A DNA stretch of 64,000 nt, from NCBI GenBank assembly GCA_016709575.1, contig JADJMM010000008.1:124001-188000 (forward strand), in the 5' to 3' direction. The first letter of the stretch is position 1, and each line of letters opens with the position of its first letter. This document shows, piece after piece, positions 21,527 through 31,884 of this stretch. The stretch is from Sphingobacteriaceae bacterium (GTDB lineage: Bacteria > Bacteroidota > Bacteroidia > B-17B0 > Aurantibacillaceae). The notes under the pieces were generated by a model. The model was not told the DNA's origin, ran no database searches, and saw only the letters and a list, made by a program, of their open reading frames with translations. Position numbers and translations under genes: made by a program.

Positions 21527-22749
21527 AATAGGGAAGGCAGTACTTGCTTTTGTTTTACTGGGAATTAATTCCTTTGCGCAAACGGTTACACCGGTGGCAA
21601 CAAAAACGTATTCGTTTATTAATTACAACGAAAATCATTTGCATCACAGCAAGGATAGTTCCATCACTTTAAATTTTTACAAGAAGATGGACGAATTGCG
21701 CGAAGGGAAACGCGATAAAGTCACTATTGTTCATTATGGCGGCTCGCACATTCAGGCGGGAAGTTGGAGCGATAAATTAATTTACAATTTCCAATCTTAC
21801 GGAAAATTTGAAGGTGGTGGATTATGGTGTTTTCCTTACAAGGTTGCAAAAACAAACGGACCTCATTATTATAAATCTTATACTACTGGAACATGGAAAC
21901 GGTATCGTTGTGCTACTTGGAAAGAAATGTGTATGAATTTAGGAATGGCAGGAATTGCTGCTGTTACGAATGACAGTGCAAATACATTTGGCGTGAAATT
22001 ACAGCCGAATAAACATCACGAAAAATTCAACACCCTAAAAATTTACTCCAACTTCAATCCTAGTTTCCAATACAGTTTAGCGCCAATGGAAGCGAAATAC
22101 AAACGCACTGATGATTTAAAAAAATGGATATACACTCTTTGAATTTGAGACGTACATTGATTCTGTCAATTTTGAATTGTTACGATTAGACACAATGCGT
22201 AAAGATTTTATGTTATACGGATTTAGTTTAGAAAACAACAAACCCGGATTTTATTACGCAGGCTTTGGTGTGAATGGAGCAGCAAGTAATTCGTACTTGA
22301 AATGTAATTTATTCGGACAACAACTCGAAACCGTGAAACCGGATTTGGTTATTTTTTCTTTAGGTGTAAATGACACACAAGGAAAAGATTTTACAAAGGA
22401 TGATTACATTGAGAATTACGATAGTTTAATTATGGAAGTACGAAAAGTTTCACCTGATTGCGCCATTCTATTAACAACAACAACTGATAATTATATAAAA
22501 CGCAAGACCGCGAATAAACGTCCCATTAAAGCTCAGGATGCTATGTTTGAATTGATGGAAAAGCACAAAACAGCTGTCTGGGATATTTACGCCGTTATGG
22601 GAGGCTACAAATCAATTTACAAATGTTATAAAGCAGGTTTAGCACCTAAAGACAAAGTGCATTTTAGTCCACGAGGTTATGCAATAGTTGGACAAATGAT
22701 GTTTGATGCCATTGATAAAAGTTATAAAGCTAATTCGAAAGTAAAATAG
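21501..22749 (+). CDS. second SGNH/GDSL-like protein of the O-acylation locus, one frameshift
   Basis: A secreted SGNH protein of about 415 residues with a signal peptide (VLAFVLLGINSFAQ). Block I reads HYGGSHIQAG. Block III is intact as SLGVNDTQG, and the catalytic Asp-His pair is in KDKVHFSPRG near the C-terminus. An extra A in the 7-A run near 22120 splits the gene into stretches 21501-22142 and 22177-22749. Removing one base gives LKNGYTLFEFETYID across the join. The start is the ATG at 21501 or 21507, inside the end of the first SGNH gene. It probably works with that protein and the MBOAT protein encoded immediately downstream. Confidence 0.85.
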
Positions 22750-24415
22750 TTGAACGAAATCCTTACATACTTTAAAGATATTTTCACTTTTACAGAGGGG
22801 AAACCTTTATTGTTCACCCAATTATTCTTTTGGGGATTTTTTGCAGTTGTTCTTTTGTTTTATGCTTTGGTGTATAAAAAAATCGCGTTACGAAATATCT
22901 ATTTATTACTCGTAAGTTTCTTTTTCTATTATAAGACCAGTGGTGTTTTCTTAATCTTACTCATTTTTACTATTTGCAGTGATTATAATTGGGGACGATT
23001 AATTCATGAAGCTAAAACAAAGCGGAATAAGAAAATATTCCTCACCATAAGTATAATTTTAAACATGTCATTCATTTGGTTATTTCAAGTACGCTTATTT
23101 TTTTACGACAAGTTGTAACGAGTTATTTGGTTCTGATGTGACTTTCTTTAATCATTTTTCCCATTTCACGAATACCTTTATGGGAACCCATTTTAGCGTT
23201 GATAAATTGATTCTTCCTGTTGGCGTTTCATTTTTTACGTTTCAGTCTATTTCATATACGGTGGATGTTTACAGAGGCAATGTTCAGCCTGTAAAAAGTA
23301 TTTTCGATTACGGTTTCTTCGTTTGTTTCTTCCCGCATTTAGTAGCAGGACCAATTGTAAAAGCTCACGATTTTTTATATCAGGTGTATTTGCCTTACGA
23401 TTTAAAGCGGAAAGAATTTGGATTGGCTTTGTTCTGGATTTTAAACGGATTGATGAAAAAGATTTGGGCCGATTACATTGCCGTTAATTTTATTGACCGG
23501 ATTTTTGATAGTCCGACTTATTATTCAGGTGTTGAAAGTGTATTAGGGATCTTCGGTTATTCGCTTCAGATTTACATGGATTTCTCGGGCTATACAGATA
23601 TTGCAATCGGCGTGGCATTGCTTTTAGGTTTCCGTTTAAAAACAAATTTTAATTCGCCATACAAAGCACAAAGTGTAAGTGATTTCTGGAAACGTTGGCA
23701 TATTTCTTTATCAAGTTGGTTGCAAGAATATTTATACATTCCATTGGGAGGAAACAGGCAAGGAACTGTAGGCTCATACATCGCCATTAGTATTTTATCA
23801 ATTGTATTAGTGATGTTAACCGGAAAATTATGGTTGCTGTTAGCATTGTTTGGCTTAGCGATTGTCTTCGCGTTAATTTCGTATTTCAGTTCTAAATTCA
23901 GGCATTCTATCAATACCAACATCAATTTAATGGTAACAATGTTACTCGGTGGCTTGTGGCATGGCAGTAGTTGGTTGTTTATTATTTGGGGTGGATTAAA
24001 TGGATTAGGATTGGTAGTTCATAAACTCTGGTTAAAGGTTTCTCCATTTAAAAATTCAAAATCATTTGTGGTGAAAGCTGTAATGGTTTTAATTACTTTA
24101 ACCTTCATTAGTTTTACCCGTATATTTTTTAGAAGTGATAGTTTGGATACAGTAAGTTTAATTTTCGATCGTATCTCTAATCATTTTGGTTTGGAATTAT
24201 TTTTCGATATCATAAAAGGATATTCAGGTGTTTTATCTCTGGTATTAATTGGGTACTTAATTCACTGGATTCCGTCGAAGTATAAAGAGAAATACCGTGA
24301 ATTATTTGCAGGCTTACCGGTTTACGCAATGGCTATTGCTGTTGTGGGAGTGATTTTTGTGATGTATCAGATGATGAGTGATGAAATGCAACCATTTATT
24401 TATTTCCAGTTTTAA
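22750..24415 (+). CDS. MBOAT family O-acyltransferase (DltB/AlgI-like), one frameshift
   Basis: A polytopic inner-membrane acyltransferase of about 555 residues. The DltB/AlgI signature is strong: DFSGYTDIAIG, then FNSPYKAQSVSDFWKRWH and LQEYLYIPLGGNR. The catalytic His lies in GGLWHGSSW. It passes acyl (usually acetyl) groups across the membrane to an extracytoplasmic acceptor, working with SGNH proteins. The likely start is a TTG right after the upstream TAG. The N-terminal segment (QLFFWGFFAVVLLFYALVYKK) fits the family, so nothing is missing. A lost T near 23080 splits the gene into 22750-23118 and 23138-24415. The join reads FKYAYFFTTSCNELFG. Confidence 0.9.
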
Positions 24416-24428
24416 TTACATTTGATTA

Positions 24429-25580
24429 GTGAAGAAAGACGAACATATTTATTTTAGAGGCTTAAACGGTTTACGTTTTTTTGCTGCGATTGCCGTTGTG
24501 ATAACGCACATCGAGTTAATTAAATACCAAAGCGGTTTTTCCAATATATGGAAAGAGAATATGCTCGTGTTTGAATTGGGTTCTCTTGGTGTTATTTTCT
24601 TTTTTGTATTAAGTGGTTTTTTAATCACTTATTTATTGATGCAGGAGAAAGCTGTAAAACAAACTGTAGCTGTAAAGAAGTTTTATATCCGACGAATTTT
24701 GCGCATTTGGCCAATGTATTATTTAGTGGTGTTATTAGGCTTTTTAGTTTTGCCTAACATTCATTTTATTGATAATCCGTATCTCAATAAATTATTAGAT
24801 GCAAATTTTACTCCGAACTTCATTCTGTATCTTTTGTTTTTGCCAAACCTTGCTTTCGCTACCTTCGCGGCAGTTCCGCATATAGGACAAACCTGGTCTA
24901 TTGGCGTTGAGGAGCAATTTTATTTATTGTGGCCACTTATAGTAAAACATTCCAAAAATGTTCTGAAAGCTCTGTTAATGGTTATTGGAATTTTAATTGT
25001 TTTAAAAGTAATTGTGCTTGTGTTGTGTAAGCAAATACCGGATAGCTCTGCTTTAAAAATTATTAAGCCGTTTTTAGCTATGACAAAAATGGAGAGTATG
25101 GCAATTGGTGGAATAGGCGCTTATTATTTATTTAACGGGAATGAAAAAATAAAATGGTTAATGAATAATGGATTAATGATTTCAGCGGTTATAGTAATTG
25201 TAGGTCTAGTTTATTTTACACCTCCGATTATTCAGGATGCAATTTATTTGGTGTATTCGGTGTTATTTCTAGTAATTATTCTTAATGTATCATCAAATCC
25301 AAAAAGTATTTTTAAACTGGAAAACAGAATGTTTAAGATGCTTGGTAATATATCTTATGGTATTTACATGTATCATTTAATTGTGATTGCTTTTGTTTTT
25401 GCGGGACTAAATTATTTTGGGATGGAAATAAACGATAGTTTTATTTCACAGTTAATGGTTTATTCTCTCACTATTATCATTACTATTTTTGTTTCAATAC
25501 TTTCTTATTCTTATTTCGAGAAGCGATTCCTCAACTTAAAACATAAGTTTACTATTATAAAAAGCGGGAGTAACATTTAA
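24429..25580 (+). CDS. acyltransferase 3 family protein (OafA/YrhL-like)
   Basis: A 383-residue integral membrane acyltransferase with about ten helices. The catalytic-type His is in GLRFFAAIAVVITHIE (residues 14-29). The family segment FYIRRILRIWPMYY is near 80, and TWSIGVEEQFYLLWP near 155. It adds acetyl or other acyl groups to cell-surface sugars. The start is GTG at 24429, 13 bases after the MBOAT stop, so it is probably the last gene of the O-acylation operon. It has no fused SGNH domain and may use one of the two SGNH proteins upstream; this is inference. Confidence 0.88.
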   Translation: MKKDEHIYFRGLNGLRFFAAIAVVITHIELIKYQSGFSNIWKENMLVFELGSLGVIFFFVLSGFLITYLLMQEKAVKQTVAVKKFYIRRILRIWPMYYLVVLLGFLVLPNIHFIDNPYLNKLLDANFTPNFILYLLFLPNLAFATFAAVPHIGQTWSIGVEEQFYLLWPLIVKHSKNVLKALLMVIGILIVLKVIVLVLCKQIPDSSALKIIKPFLAMTKMESMAIGGIGAYYLFNGNEKIKWLMNNGLMISAVIVIVGLVYFTPPIIQDAIYLVYSVLFLVIILNVSSNPKSIFKLENRMFKMLGNISYGIYMYHLIVIAFVFAGLNYFGMEINDSFISQLMVYSLTIIITIFVSILSYSYFEKRFLNLKHKFTIIKSGSNI

Positions 25581-25628
25581 TTAACAGATTATCCCCAAAA
25601 TCACTGCTTTTTAGCCTCAAAAAAATAC

Positions 25629-25659
25629 TTGTTTGTGTACTTTTAATAATTTAAATTTG
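25629..25659 (+). promoter_or_regulatory. Bacteroidota sigma-A type promoter for the DUF349 gene
   Basis: TTG at 25629-25631, a 20-base spacer and TAAATTTG at 25652-25659 match the -33/-7 consensus. The box is 55 bases before the ATG at 25715. Confidence 0.5.
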
Positions 25660-25714
25660 GTTTATATAAATAACCGCAAAAATAAAATTAAGGTTATTGT
25701 ACTAAACTAAAATT

Positions 25715-27454
25715 ATGAAAGCCGAAATTATTACAAAATTGGAAGAGCTGTTAAATAAAACAGCAAGTGAAGTTGCTAATGATGTGCGCACTCTGCAAAA
25801 AGAGTATCAAAAGCAATGGACAACTGAATTCGAACAAGCTAAACAAGCGTTTCTTGACGAAGGAGGAAAAGCTAAAGAGTTTGTCTATGAGAAGAATTTG
25901 GATGATCAAAAAATCACTGATTTGTTCGAGAAACACCTTAAACTTAAAAAAGAAGAAGACGATAAAATAAACCGCGAACAACATAAAAACTTAATTGTCC
26001 GTCAGGAAATTATTGCCAAAATAAACGACCTAAGTCAAATGAGTTCCAATGTAGGTGCTGCTATTAAAATGTTGCAGGAACTACAAACGCAATGGAAAGA
26101 AACCGGTGCTGTTTCCTCTCATAAATACAAAGAATTACAAAGTGAGTATAGTAAAGTAGTTGAAAATTTCTATTACAACTTGAAAATTTTCCCTGAGCTG
26201 CAGGAACACGACTTAAAAAAGAACTTCGAATTAAAAGAAGAGTTATTAGGTAAAATTAAGGGAATCGTTTCTTTAGAAAATATTAAAGAAGCTGAGCGTT
26301 TAATTAAAATTTACCGTAACGATTGGGAAGAAATTGGTCCGGTTCCTAATGAAAAATGGGATATCTTAAAAGGAGAGTATAGAAAAGCTTTAGATGAAGT
26401 TTACGGAAAAATAAAAGCTTTCTATAACGCGGCAGAAGAATTAAAAGAAGGTAATCTCCAAGCAAAAAAGAATTTAGTAGAGAAGGCAAAAGCTTTATTA
26501 GCTGAATCTGTTGGCGGTAATGTTGGCAAGTGGAATGAAACTACAAATAAACTAATTGAGGTTCAAAATGAGTGGAAAACCATTGGTAGAACTACTCAAA
26601 AAGATAATGATATTGTTTGGAATGAATTCAAAACCATTTGTGATGATTTCTTCAGTAAAAAGAAAGAGTACTTTAATGTTGTTCATGAAAAACAAGGTGA
26701 AGTAAAGAAAGTGAAAATTGAATTGATTGAGAAGGCGGAAGCTCTTCAATCTAGTACCGACTGGCAAAAAACAACACAAGATTTAATCCGATTACAAGAT
26801 AATTGGAAGAAACAGCATTTAATAAATGAACGCGAGGAAGGGAAATTGTTTTTTCGTTTCCGTAAAGCTTGTAATACATTCTTTGATGCGAAGAAAGCAC
26901 ATTTGGATGCGCAGGGCGCTTCACAAGAAGGTAATGTGAAAGGTAAGGAAGAGATTGTTGAACGCATTAATGCATTTACTCTTGGCGAAGATGCTTCTGA
27001 AAATGTAAAAGCATTAAAACAATTCTCAGTGGATTGGAATAGTGGCGGACAAATTCCGTTTAAAGACCGTAAACGTTTAAATGAATTGTTCTATAATAAA
27101 TTGGATGAGTTATACGAGAAGTTGAATTTGACCAAAAATGAAAAAATCATTCTTCAGTTCAAAAACAAACTCGAAAGATTATTACTTGCTGAAAACGCAA
27201 AAGAATTATTACAACGCGAGGCAGATTTCTTAAAGAAGCAAATTGATGAAGTTCAAAATGCTATGAAAACGTATGAGAACAATTTAGGTTTCTTTAAAAA
27301 TGCTAAAAAAGACAATCCTTTGCTGAAGGAAGTAAACGAGAAAATCGACGCTGAAAAGCAAAAAATCTCTGACTTCACCGCAAAACGCAAGTTGGTGGTA
27401 GAAGAAATGAATAAACTAAGAGCGGCCTCTGAGAAAAAAGCAGAAACCGCTTAA
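25715..27454 (+). CDS. DUF349 domain-containing protein
   Basis: A 579-residue, highly charged helical protein containing about five DUF349 repeats of roughly 70 residues. Each has a WK.TG.V or W..IGxV core, for example QWKETGAVSSHKYKEL, DWEEIGPVPNEKWDIL and EWKTIGRTTQKDNDIVW. A coiled-coil C-terminus follows (about 490-575). No signal peptide or membrane segment is visible, so it should be cytoplasmic. DUF349 proteins are common in Bacteroidota and their function is not settled. Its own promoter is likely at 25629-25659, and the next small gene starts nine bases after the stop. Confidence 0.9.
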   Translation: MKAEIITKLEELLNKTASEVANDVRTLQKEYQKQWTTEFEQAKQAFLDEGGKAKEFVYEKNLDDQKITDLFEKHLKLKKEEDDKINREQHKNLIVRQEIIAKINDLSQMSSNVGAAIKMLQELQTQWKETGAVSSHKYKELQSEYSKVVENFYYNLKIFPELQEHDLKKNFELKEELLGKIKGIVSLENIKEAERLIKIYRNDWEEIGPVPNEKWDILKGEYRKALDEVYGKIKAFYNAAEELKEGNLQAKKNLVEKAKALLAESVGGNVGKWNETTNKLIEVQNEWKTIGRTTQKDNDIVWNEFKTICDDFFSKKKEYFNVVHEKQGEVKKVKIELIEKAEALQSSTDWQKTTQDLIRLQDNWKKQHLINEREEGKLFFRFRKACNTFFDAKKAHLDAQGASQEGNVKGKEEIVERINAFTLGEDASENVKALKQFSVDWNSGGQIPFKDRKRLNELFYNKLDELYEKLNLTKNEKIILQFKNKLERLLLAENAKELLQREADFLKKQIDEVQNAMKTYENNLGFFKNAKKDNPLLKEVNEKIDAEKQKISDFTAKRKLVVEEMNKLRAASEKKAETA

Positions 27455-27463
27455 TAAATCAAT

Positions 27464-27778
27464 ATGAAAAACAAAGTTATTATCATCGTAGCATCACTCA
27501 TTTTATCGATTGTTGTTTTTGGTTTTATAGCAAAGCCGGACGAAACCACGATAATGTATGATTATGTACAAATAATGCAACAAGGGAAGCATATTGGAAT
27601 TAGCACTATTAGAGGTTTTGAAGAAACAAAAGTCAGCTCTGAATCGACCTTAGACGAATCCGCCCTTTTAATATTGTTAGAGGATTATCAAAGAAACGGA
27701 TATGAAGTGGTTAACCATTCAATAGCGCATTCAAGTCCTTTGTTAACAAGTTCTATCCTTCTTAGAAAAAAAAGATAG
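27464..27778 (+). CDS. small membrane-anchored or secreted protein of unknown function
   Basis: This 104-residue protein has one N-terminal hydrophobic segment (about 5-23) and then a soluble domain of about 80 residues with alternating strand and helix character. I do not recognise the family. It follows the DUF349 gene by nine bases and precedes a terminator at 27814, so the two probably share a transcript. Base composition is like its neighbours. Confidence 0.65.
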   Translation: MKNKVIIIVASLILSIVVFGFIAKPDETTIMYDYVQIMQQGKHIGISTIRGFEETKVSSESTLDESALLILLEDYQRNGYEVVNHSIAHSSPLLTSSILLRKKR

Positions 27779-27813
27779 CAAACGTAAACAACTTGATTTT
27801 ATATAAATCAAAG

Positions 27814-27842
27814 AGCCTCCGCTTAAAATGGGGGCTTTTTTA
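27814..27842 (+). terminator. rho-independent terminator after the DUF349 operon
   Basis: AGCCTCC pairs with GGGGGCT (one T-G wobble) across a 9-base loop and is followed by a T run. Confidence 0.75.
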
Positions 27843-27940
27843 TTTTGTATCTGTGTAATCTATGGCTGATATCAAAAATTCACCGTTCATAAAAATTATT
27901 CTAACCCATTAAATTCTAATGTACCTTTAGCCTCAGAATT

Positions 27941-28903
27941 ATGGAACCTATTTTAGAAATACGTCACGTTACCAAAAAGTATTCAAATCATACCGCGGTT
28001 AATGATGTTAGTATTTCGGTTCCAAAACAATCCATTTACGGTTTATTAGGTCCGAACGGCGCAGGTAAAACTTCTTTAATACGAATCATCAATCAAATTA
28101 CAGCTCCTGATAGCGGGGAAATATTATTTAACGGCGAAAGACTAAATCCCAAGCATGTGGATAGTATAGGTTATTTACCGGAAGAGCGCGGTTTGTATAA
28201 AAAAATGCCTGTTGGAGAACAAGCTATGTATTTAGCGCGTTTAAAAGGATTATCGAAAGCAGAAGCAAAAAAACGTTTAAAATATTGGTTCGAGAAGTTC
28301 GAAATGCAAACCTGGTGGAACAAAAAAATTGATGAGCTCAGCAAAGGAATGCAGCAAAAGGTTCAGTTTATTGTTACCGTTTTACACGAACCTCAATTAT
28401 TAATATTAGATGAACCTTTTAGCGGTTTCGATCCTATCAACGCCCAATTAATCCGAAACGAAATTTTAGAATTAAGAGCAAAGGGCTCAACAATTATTTT
28501 CTCCACTCACAACATGGGAAGTGTTGAAGAATTGTGTGATAATATTGCGCTGATGAATAAATCTCAGAAAATTTTAGATGGTACAGTAAGAGATATCCGC
28601 AAGTCTAACAAGAAAAATATTTTTAGAATTACCTTTAAGGGAAACATGATGGGTTTCACCAATGCCATTTGGGACGGAGCGAAATTGTTGGAAAGTGGTA
28701 AGATTGAAGATGAGAAGGATATGTTTTGGGCAGTAATAAAAATGGTTGACGGAGTTAAGACAAGTAGATTATTGCAGGAGTTATTACCGGTGATAGAAAT
28801 AATTTCCTTCAATGAAGTTATTCCAAGTATGAATGATATTTTTATTTCGAAGGTTAGTGAAGAAAACAATGTTATAGGAACTCAAAGTAATTTTACCGAA
28901 TAA
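27941..28903 (+). CDS. ABC transporter ATP-binding protein (NatA-like)
   Basis: A 320-residue ATPase. Walker A GPNGAGKT is at residues 37-44, the signature LSKGMQQK at 133-140, Walker B LLILDEP at 153-159, and an H-loop STHN follows. The 100-residue C-terminal extension after the ATPase core is typical of NatA-type exporters. It is paired with the permease starting two bases downstream, so they form one inner-membrane exporter. The substrate is unknown; relatives are often annotated as sodium or drug exporters. The start at 27941 has no clear promoter; a near-match TACCTTTA lies about 20 bases upstream. Confidence 0.92.
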   Translation: MEPILEIRHVTKKYSNHTAVNDVSISVPKQSIYGLLGPNGAGKTSLIRIINQITAPDSGEILFNGERLNPKHVDSIGYLPEERGLYKKMPVGEQAMYLARLKGLSKAEAKKRLKYWFEKFEMQTWWNKKIDELSKGMQQKVQFIVTVLHEPQLLILDEPFSGFDPINAQLIRNEILELRAKGSTIIFSTHNMGSVEELCDNIALMNKSQKILDGTVRDIRKSNKKNIFRITFKGNMMGFTNAIWDGAKLLESGKIEDEKDMFWAVIKMVDGVKTSRLLQELLPVIEIISFNEVIPSMNDIFISKVSEENNVIGTQSNFTE

Positions 28904-28905
28904 GA

Positions 28906-30246
28906 ATGGGCAAAATAGGATTAATAATTCACCGCGAAGTAATGGCCAAGCTGAGAAGCAAGACCTTTATTATCATGACCTTTTTGGCACCTGTTTTAAT
29001 AGCCGGATTTTTTGGTGTGATTATTTGGATGAGCATGAATGATAAGGCCGAACAAAACATTTTGGTGATTGATGAAACCGAATTTTTTAAAGGTAAATTA
29101 TCAGGTAACGATTATATCACTTTCTCCTTTACCTCTGCAAATCTTGATAAATCGTTGGATGGTTTTTACGAATCGGATAAAACCTGTTTGTTATACATCC
29201 CCAATAATTTAGTGGAAGGAGCAGGAGGCGCTGTAAAAATATTCTACAAAAAAGCACCGGGCTTCGCTATTCAAACTGATATTAGAAATCAGGTTGAGAA
29301 AATATTATACGAGCATAAATTAAGAGCTAACAATATTGATCCGCAAATTATTCATAACGCAAAGCAATCTGTAAAACTCATAACAGAAAAAGTAAACGAA
29401 AAAGGTGAGCACGCTGAACAAACTACAGGCTTCATGAGCATTTTTGGTTTTTTAAGTGGTGCGATTATGTTCATGTTTATCCTCTTGTACGGTATGATGG
29501 TGTTCAGAAGTGTAATGGAGGAAAAAACTAATCGTATTGTAGAAATTATTGTTTCTTCTGTAAAACCATTTCAATTAATGCTAGGTAAAATTATCGGCAT
29601 CGCTATTTTGGGTATTGGTCAGTTTATAACTATGGGAATTATCACCGCTATATTATCAACTGTACTTTCTACCAGTTTGCTAGGAGATATAAATAAAGAC
29701 TTAGATAAATTTCAAAAACAACAGGATTTAGTTTATAAAAACGGTACTAATGTTGATTTAGAAAAATTTGATAAAATGCAAGATAAACTGGAAGTGTTTG
29801 AAATAATTCAACAAGCCGGTAAAATAAATTATGTTGAAATTGCCATTTGCTTTTTACTTTATTTCTTAGGAGGCTATTTATTTTACTCTTCCATTTTAGC
29901 AGCTATAGGAAGTGCGGTAGATGCAGAAGCCGATGCGCAACAATTTATGATGCCGGTAATGTTACCTTTAATCGCCGGTTATTTTATTTCAGCAAAAATG
30001 ATGACGAATCCAGAGGGAAGTATGGCGTTTTGGGGCTCCATAATTCCGTTTACTTCACCAATAGTAATGATGGCACGTCTACCTTTCGGCGTTCCGGTTT
30101 ATCAAATTATAATTTCGATTGCATTGTTGTTTGCTTCCTTTGTAGGAACAACTTGGTTAGCCGGAAAAATTTACCGCACCGGAATTTTAATGTATGGTAA
30201 AAAAGTTACCTGGAGAGAATTAAGTAAGTGGTTGTTCTATAAATAG
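28906..30246 (+). CDS. ABC transporter permease (NatB-like, ABC-2 type)
   Basis: A 446-residue membrane protein. It has one N-terminal helix (about 18-40), then a large extracytoplasmic domain (about 45-180), then five further helices from about residue 185. The motif VMEEKTNRIVEIIVSSVKPFQLMLGKIIG is the ABC-2 coupling region after the first helix of the second block. It is the partner of the ATPase at 27941-28903, with a two-base gap between them. It is intact and of typical length. The gene ends about 50 bases from the convergent RNA methyltransferase. Confidence 0.9.
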   Translation: MGKIGLIIHREVMAKLRSKTFIIMTFLAPVLIAGFFGVIIWMSMNDKAEQNILVIDETEFFKGKLSGNDYITFSFTSANLDKSLDGFYESDKTCLLYIPNNLVEGAGGAVKIFYKKAPGFAIQTDIRNQVEKILYEHKLRANNIDPQIIHNAKQSVKLITEKVNEKGEHAEQTTGFMSIFGFLSGAIMFMFILLYGMMVFRSVMEEKTNRIVEIIVSSVKPFQLMLGKIIGIAILGIGQFITMGIITAILSTVLSTSLLGDINKDLDKFQKQQDLVYKNGTNVDLEKFDKMQDKLEVFEIIQQAGKINYVEIAICFLLYFLGGYLFYSSILAAIGSAVDAEADAQQFMMPVMLPLIAGYFISAKMMTNPEGSMAFWGSIIPFTSPIVMMARLPFGVPVYQIIISIALLFASFVGTTWLAGKIYRTGILMYGKKVTWRELSKWLFYK

Positions 30247-30298
30247 CGGTCGGTTAAAGTAGGTTAAGAGATGTGTTTTTGCTTTTCACCTTAAACCT

Positions 30299-30832
30299 TT
30301 AACTTTTCACATATCGCTTAGCGATTTCCCAAACAATAATTCCAATACTTACAGAGATATTAAGAGAATGCTTCGTTCCTAATTGCGGAATTTCAATACT
30401 GCCATCACAAGCATCTATCACTTCTTGTTCAACACCATAAACTTCGTTACCAAAAACAATGGCGATCTTTTCGTTTTTCTGATAATTGAAGTTTTGCAAA
30501 TAAGTGCTGTTTTTTACCTGTTCAATGGCGTAAACTTTATAACCTTTTTGCTTTAAATCATTAACCGCTTCAATTGTAGTTTTAAAATGTTTCCAGCCCA
30601 TACTTTCGGTAGCACCAAGTGCGGTTTTTTCAATTTCCACATTGGGAGGAGCGCCCGTTACGCCGCATAAATACAGGTTTTCTAACAAAAAAGAATCAGC
30701 AGTTCTAAAGGCAGAACCTACATTATTGAGACTGCGAACGTTATCCAAAACCAAAACAACAGGCAATTTCGCCGATTGTTTAAATTCTTCAACGCTTTTA
30801 CGTCCCAATTCCTCGTTTTTTATTTTTTGCAT
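30299..30832 (-). CDS. TrmH/SpoU family RNA 2'-O-methyltransferase
   Basis: A 177-residue SPOUT methyltransferase carrying the three SpoU motifs. Motif 1 is NNVGSAFRTAD (about 35-45), motif 2 is IVFGNEVYGVEQ, and motif 3 is SLNISVSIGIIVWE. It methylates the ribose of a tRNA or rRNA nucleotide with SAM. Which site is modified cannot be told. I take the ATG at 30832 (MQKIKNEELGRKSVEEF). A longer reading from 30871 adds 13 residues unlike the family. It is divergent from the MCE gene, with 51 bases between the starts, and a TATTTTTG box lies just upstream of this start. Confidence 0.88.
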   Translation of the reverse strand: MQKIKNEELGRKSVEEFKQSAKLPVVLVLDNVRSLNNVGSAFRTADSFLLENLYLCGVTGAPPNVEIEKTALGATESMGWKHFKTTIEAVNDLKQKGYKVYAIEQVKNSTYLQNFNYQKNEKIAIVFGNEVYGVEQEVIDACDGSIEIPQLGTKHSLNISVSIGIIVWEIAKRYVKS

Positions 30833-30883
30833 AGGGCAAAAATAGCTATCTTTAAGCTTTAAATTTAACAATATTCTTTATTT

Positions 30884-31876
30884 GTGAAGATCAGCAAAGA
30901 GTTTAAAATCGGCGTAGTAGTTATTTCTGCAATTGGCGCCTTTATTTGGGGACTTTTCTTCTTAAAAGGTACCGACCTTTTATCTCACAAATATGTGCTT
31001 TACGCAGTTTATCCAAAAATTGACGGTTTAATTGAAGCGAATCCTTTAATGATTAACGGTTTTAAAGTTGGTCAGGTAAATAAAATCTCTTTAGTAAAAA
31101 CGCCGGGAAAATATTTTAATCAAGTTTTGGTTAAATTTTTATTGACAGAAGATGTTCAAATTCCAAAGCATTCAACAGCACGTGCAGTAAGTTCAGATTT
31201 ATTAGGATCGAAAGCCGTTGAAATTATTTATAGCACCGAAACAGAATTTGTTTCTTCGGGAGATACACTTTTATCTGAAACGGAAGCAGGATTAAAAGAA
31301 TCAGTAAATAAACAATTAACGCCATTACAGAAAAAAGCGGAAGGATTAATTTCTTCAATCGATTCGGTAATGACCATTGTGCAATTTGTATTGAATGATA
31401 AAACCCGTGATAATCTAAGTAAATCATTCGAGAGTATTAAAAAAGCAATTCAAAGTTTAGAGCAAACCGCTTATAAGTTGGATGATTTAATTGCATCTGA
31501 GAAATCGAAAATTTCTTCATTACTAACTAAATTGAATTCAGTGGGTACAATGCTTGAAAAGAACACTGATAAAATTGAAAATGTAATTAGCAACTTAAGT
31601 ACTTTAAGTGATAGTCTTGCAAAAGCAGATATTAAGAAAGCTATTGACGATGCCGATAAAACATTGGTTGAGTTTAAAACGATATTAGCCCAAATTAATG
31701 CAGGACAAGGAACGCTTGGTAAACTAGCTAAGAATGATTCGTTGTATAACAACTTAAATAAAACCAGCGAAGACTTAGATAAATTAATGAAAGACCTTCG
31801 TATCAATCCGGAGCGTTATATACATTTTTCTGTTTTCGGCAGGAGGGAAAAAGCCAAAAACAAACCTAAACTTTAA
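30884..31876 (+). CDS. MlaD/MCE domain lipid-transport protein
   Basis: A 330-residue protein starting with GTG. It has one N-terminal membrane helix (about 9-27), an MCE domain (about 37-115, with the segment LIEANPLMINGFKVGQVNKI) and a long helical coiled-coil tail to the end. MCE proteins carry phospholipids between the inner and outer membranes. The usual MlaE and MlaF genes are not adjacent. Instead the next gene, eight bases on, encodes a membrane Fe-S protein. A similar order is common in Bacteroidota as far as I know. Confidence 0.85.
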   Translation: MKISKEFKIGVVVISAIGAFIWGLFFLKGTDLLSHKYVLYAVYPKIDGLIEANPLMINGFKVGQVNKISLVKTPGKYFNQVLVKFLLTEDVQIPKHSTARAVSSDLLGSKAVEIIYSTETEFVSSGDTLLSETEAGLKESVNKQLTPLQKKAEGLISSIDSVMTIVQFVLNDKTRDNLSKSFESIKKAIQSLEQTAYKLDDLIASEKSKISSLLTKLNSVGTMLEKNTDKIENVISNLSTLSDSLAKADIKKAIDDADKTLVEFKTILAQINAGQGTLGKLAKNDSLYNNLNKTSEDLDKLMKDLRINPERYIHFSVFGRREKAKNKPKL

Positions 31877-31884
31877 AAAAGAGT

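Noticed and set aside
29847..30200. 117-codon plus-strand frame inside the ABC permease gene
   Set aside because: It is an alternative frame of a well-supported membrane protein and has no recognisable domain or promoter.
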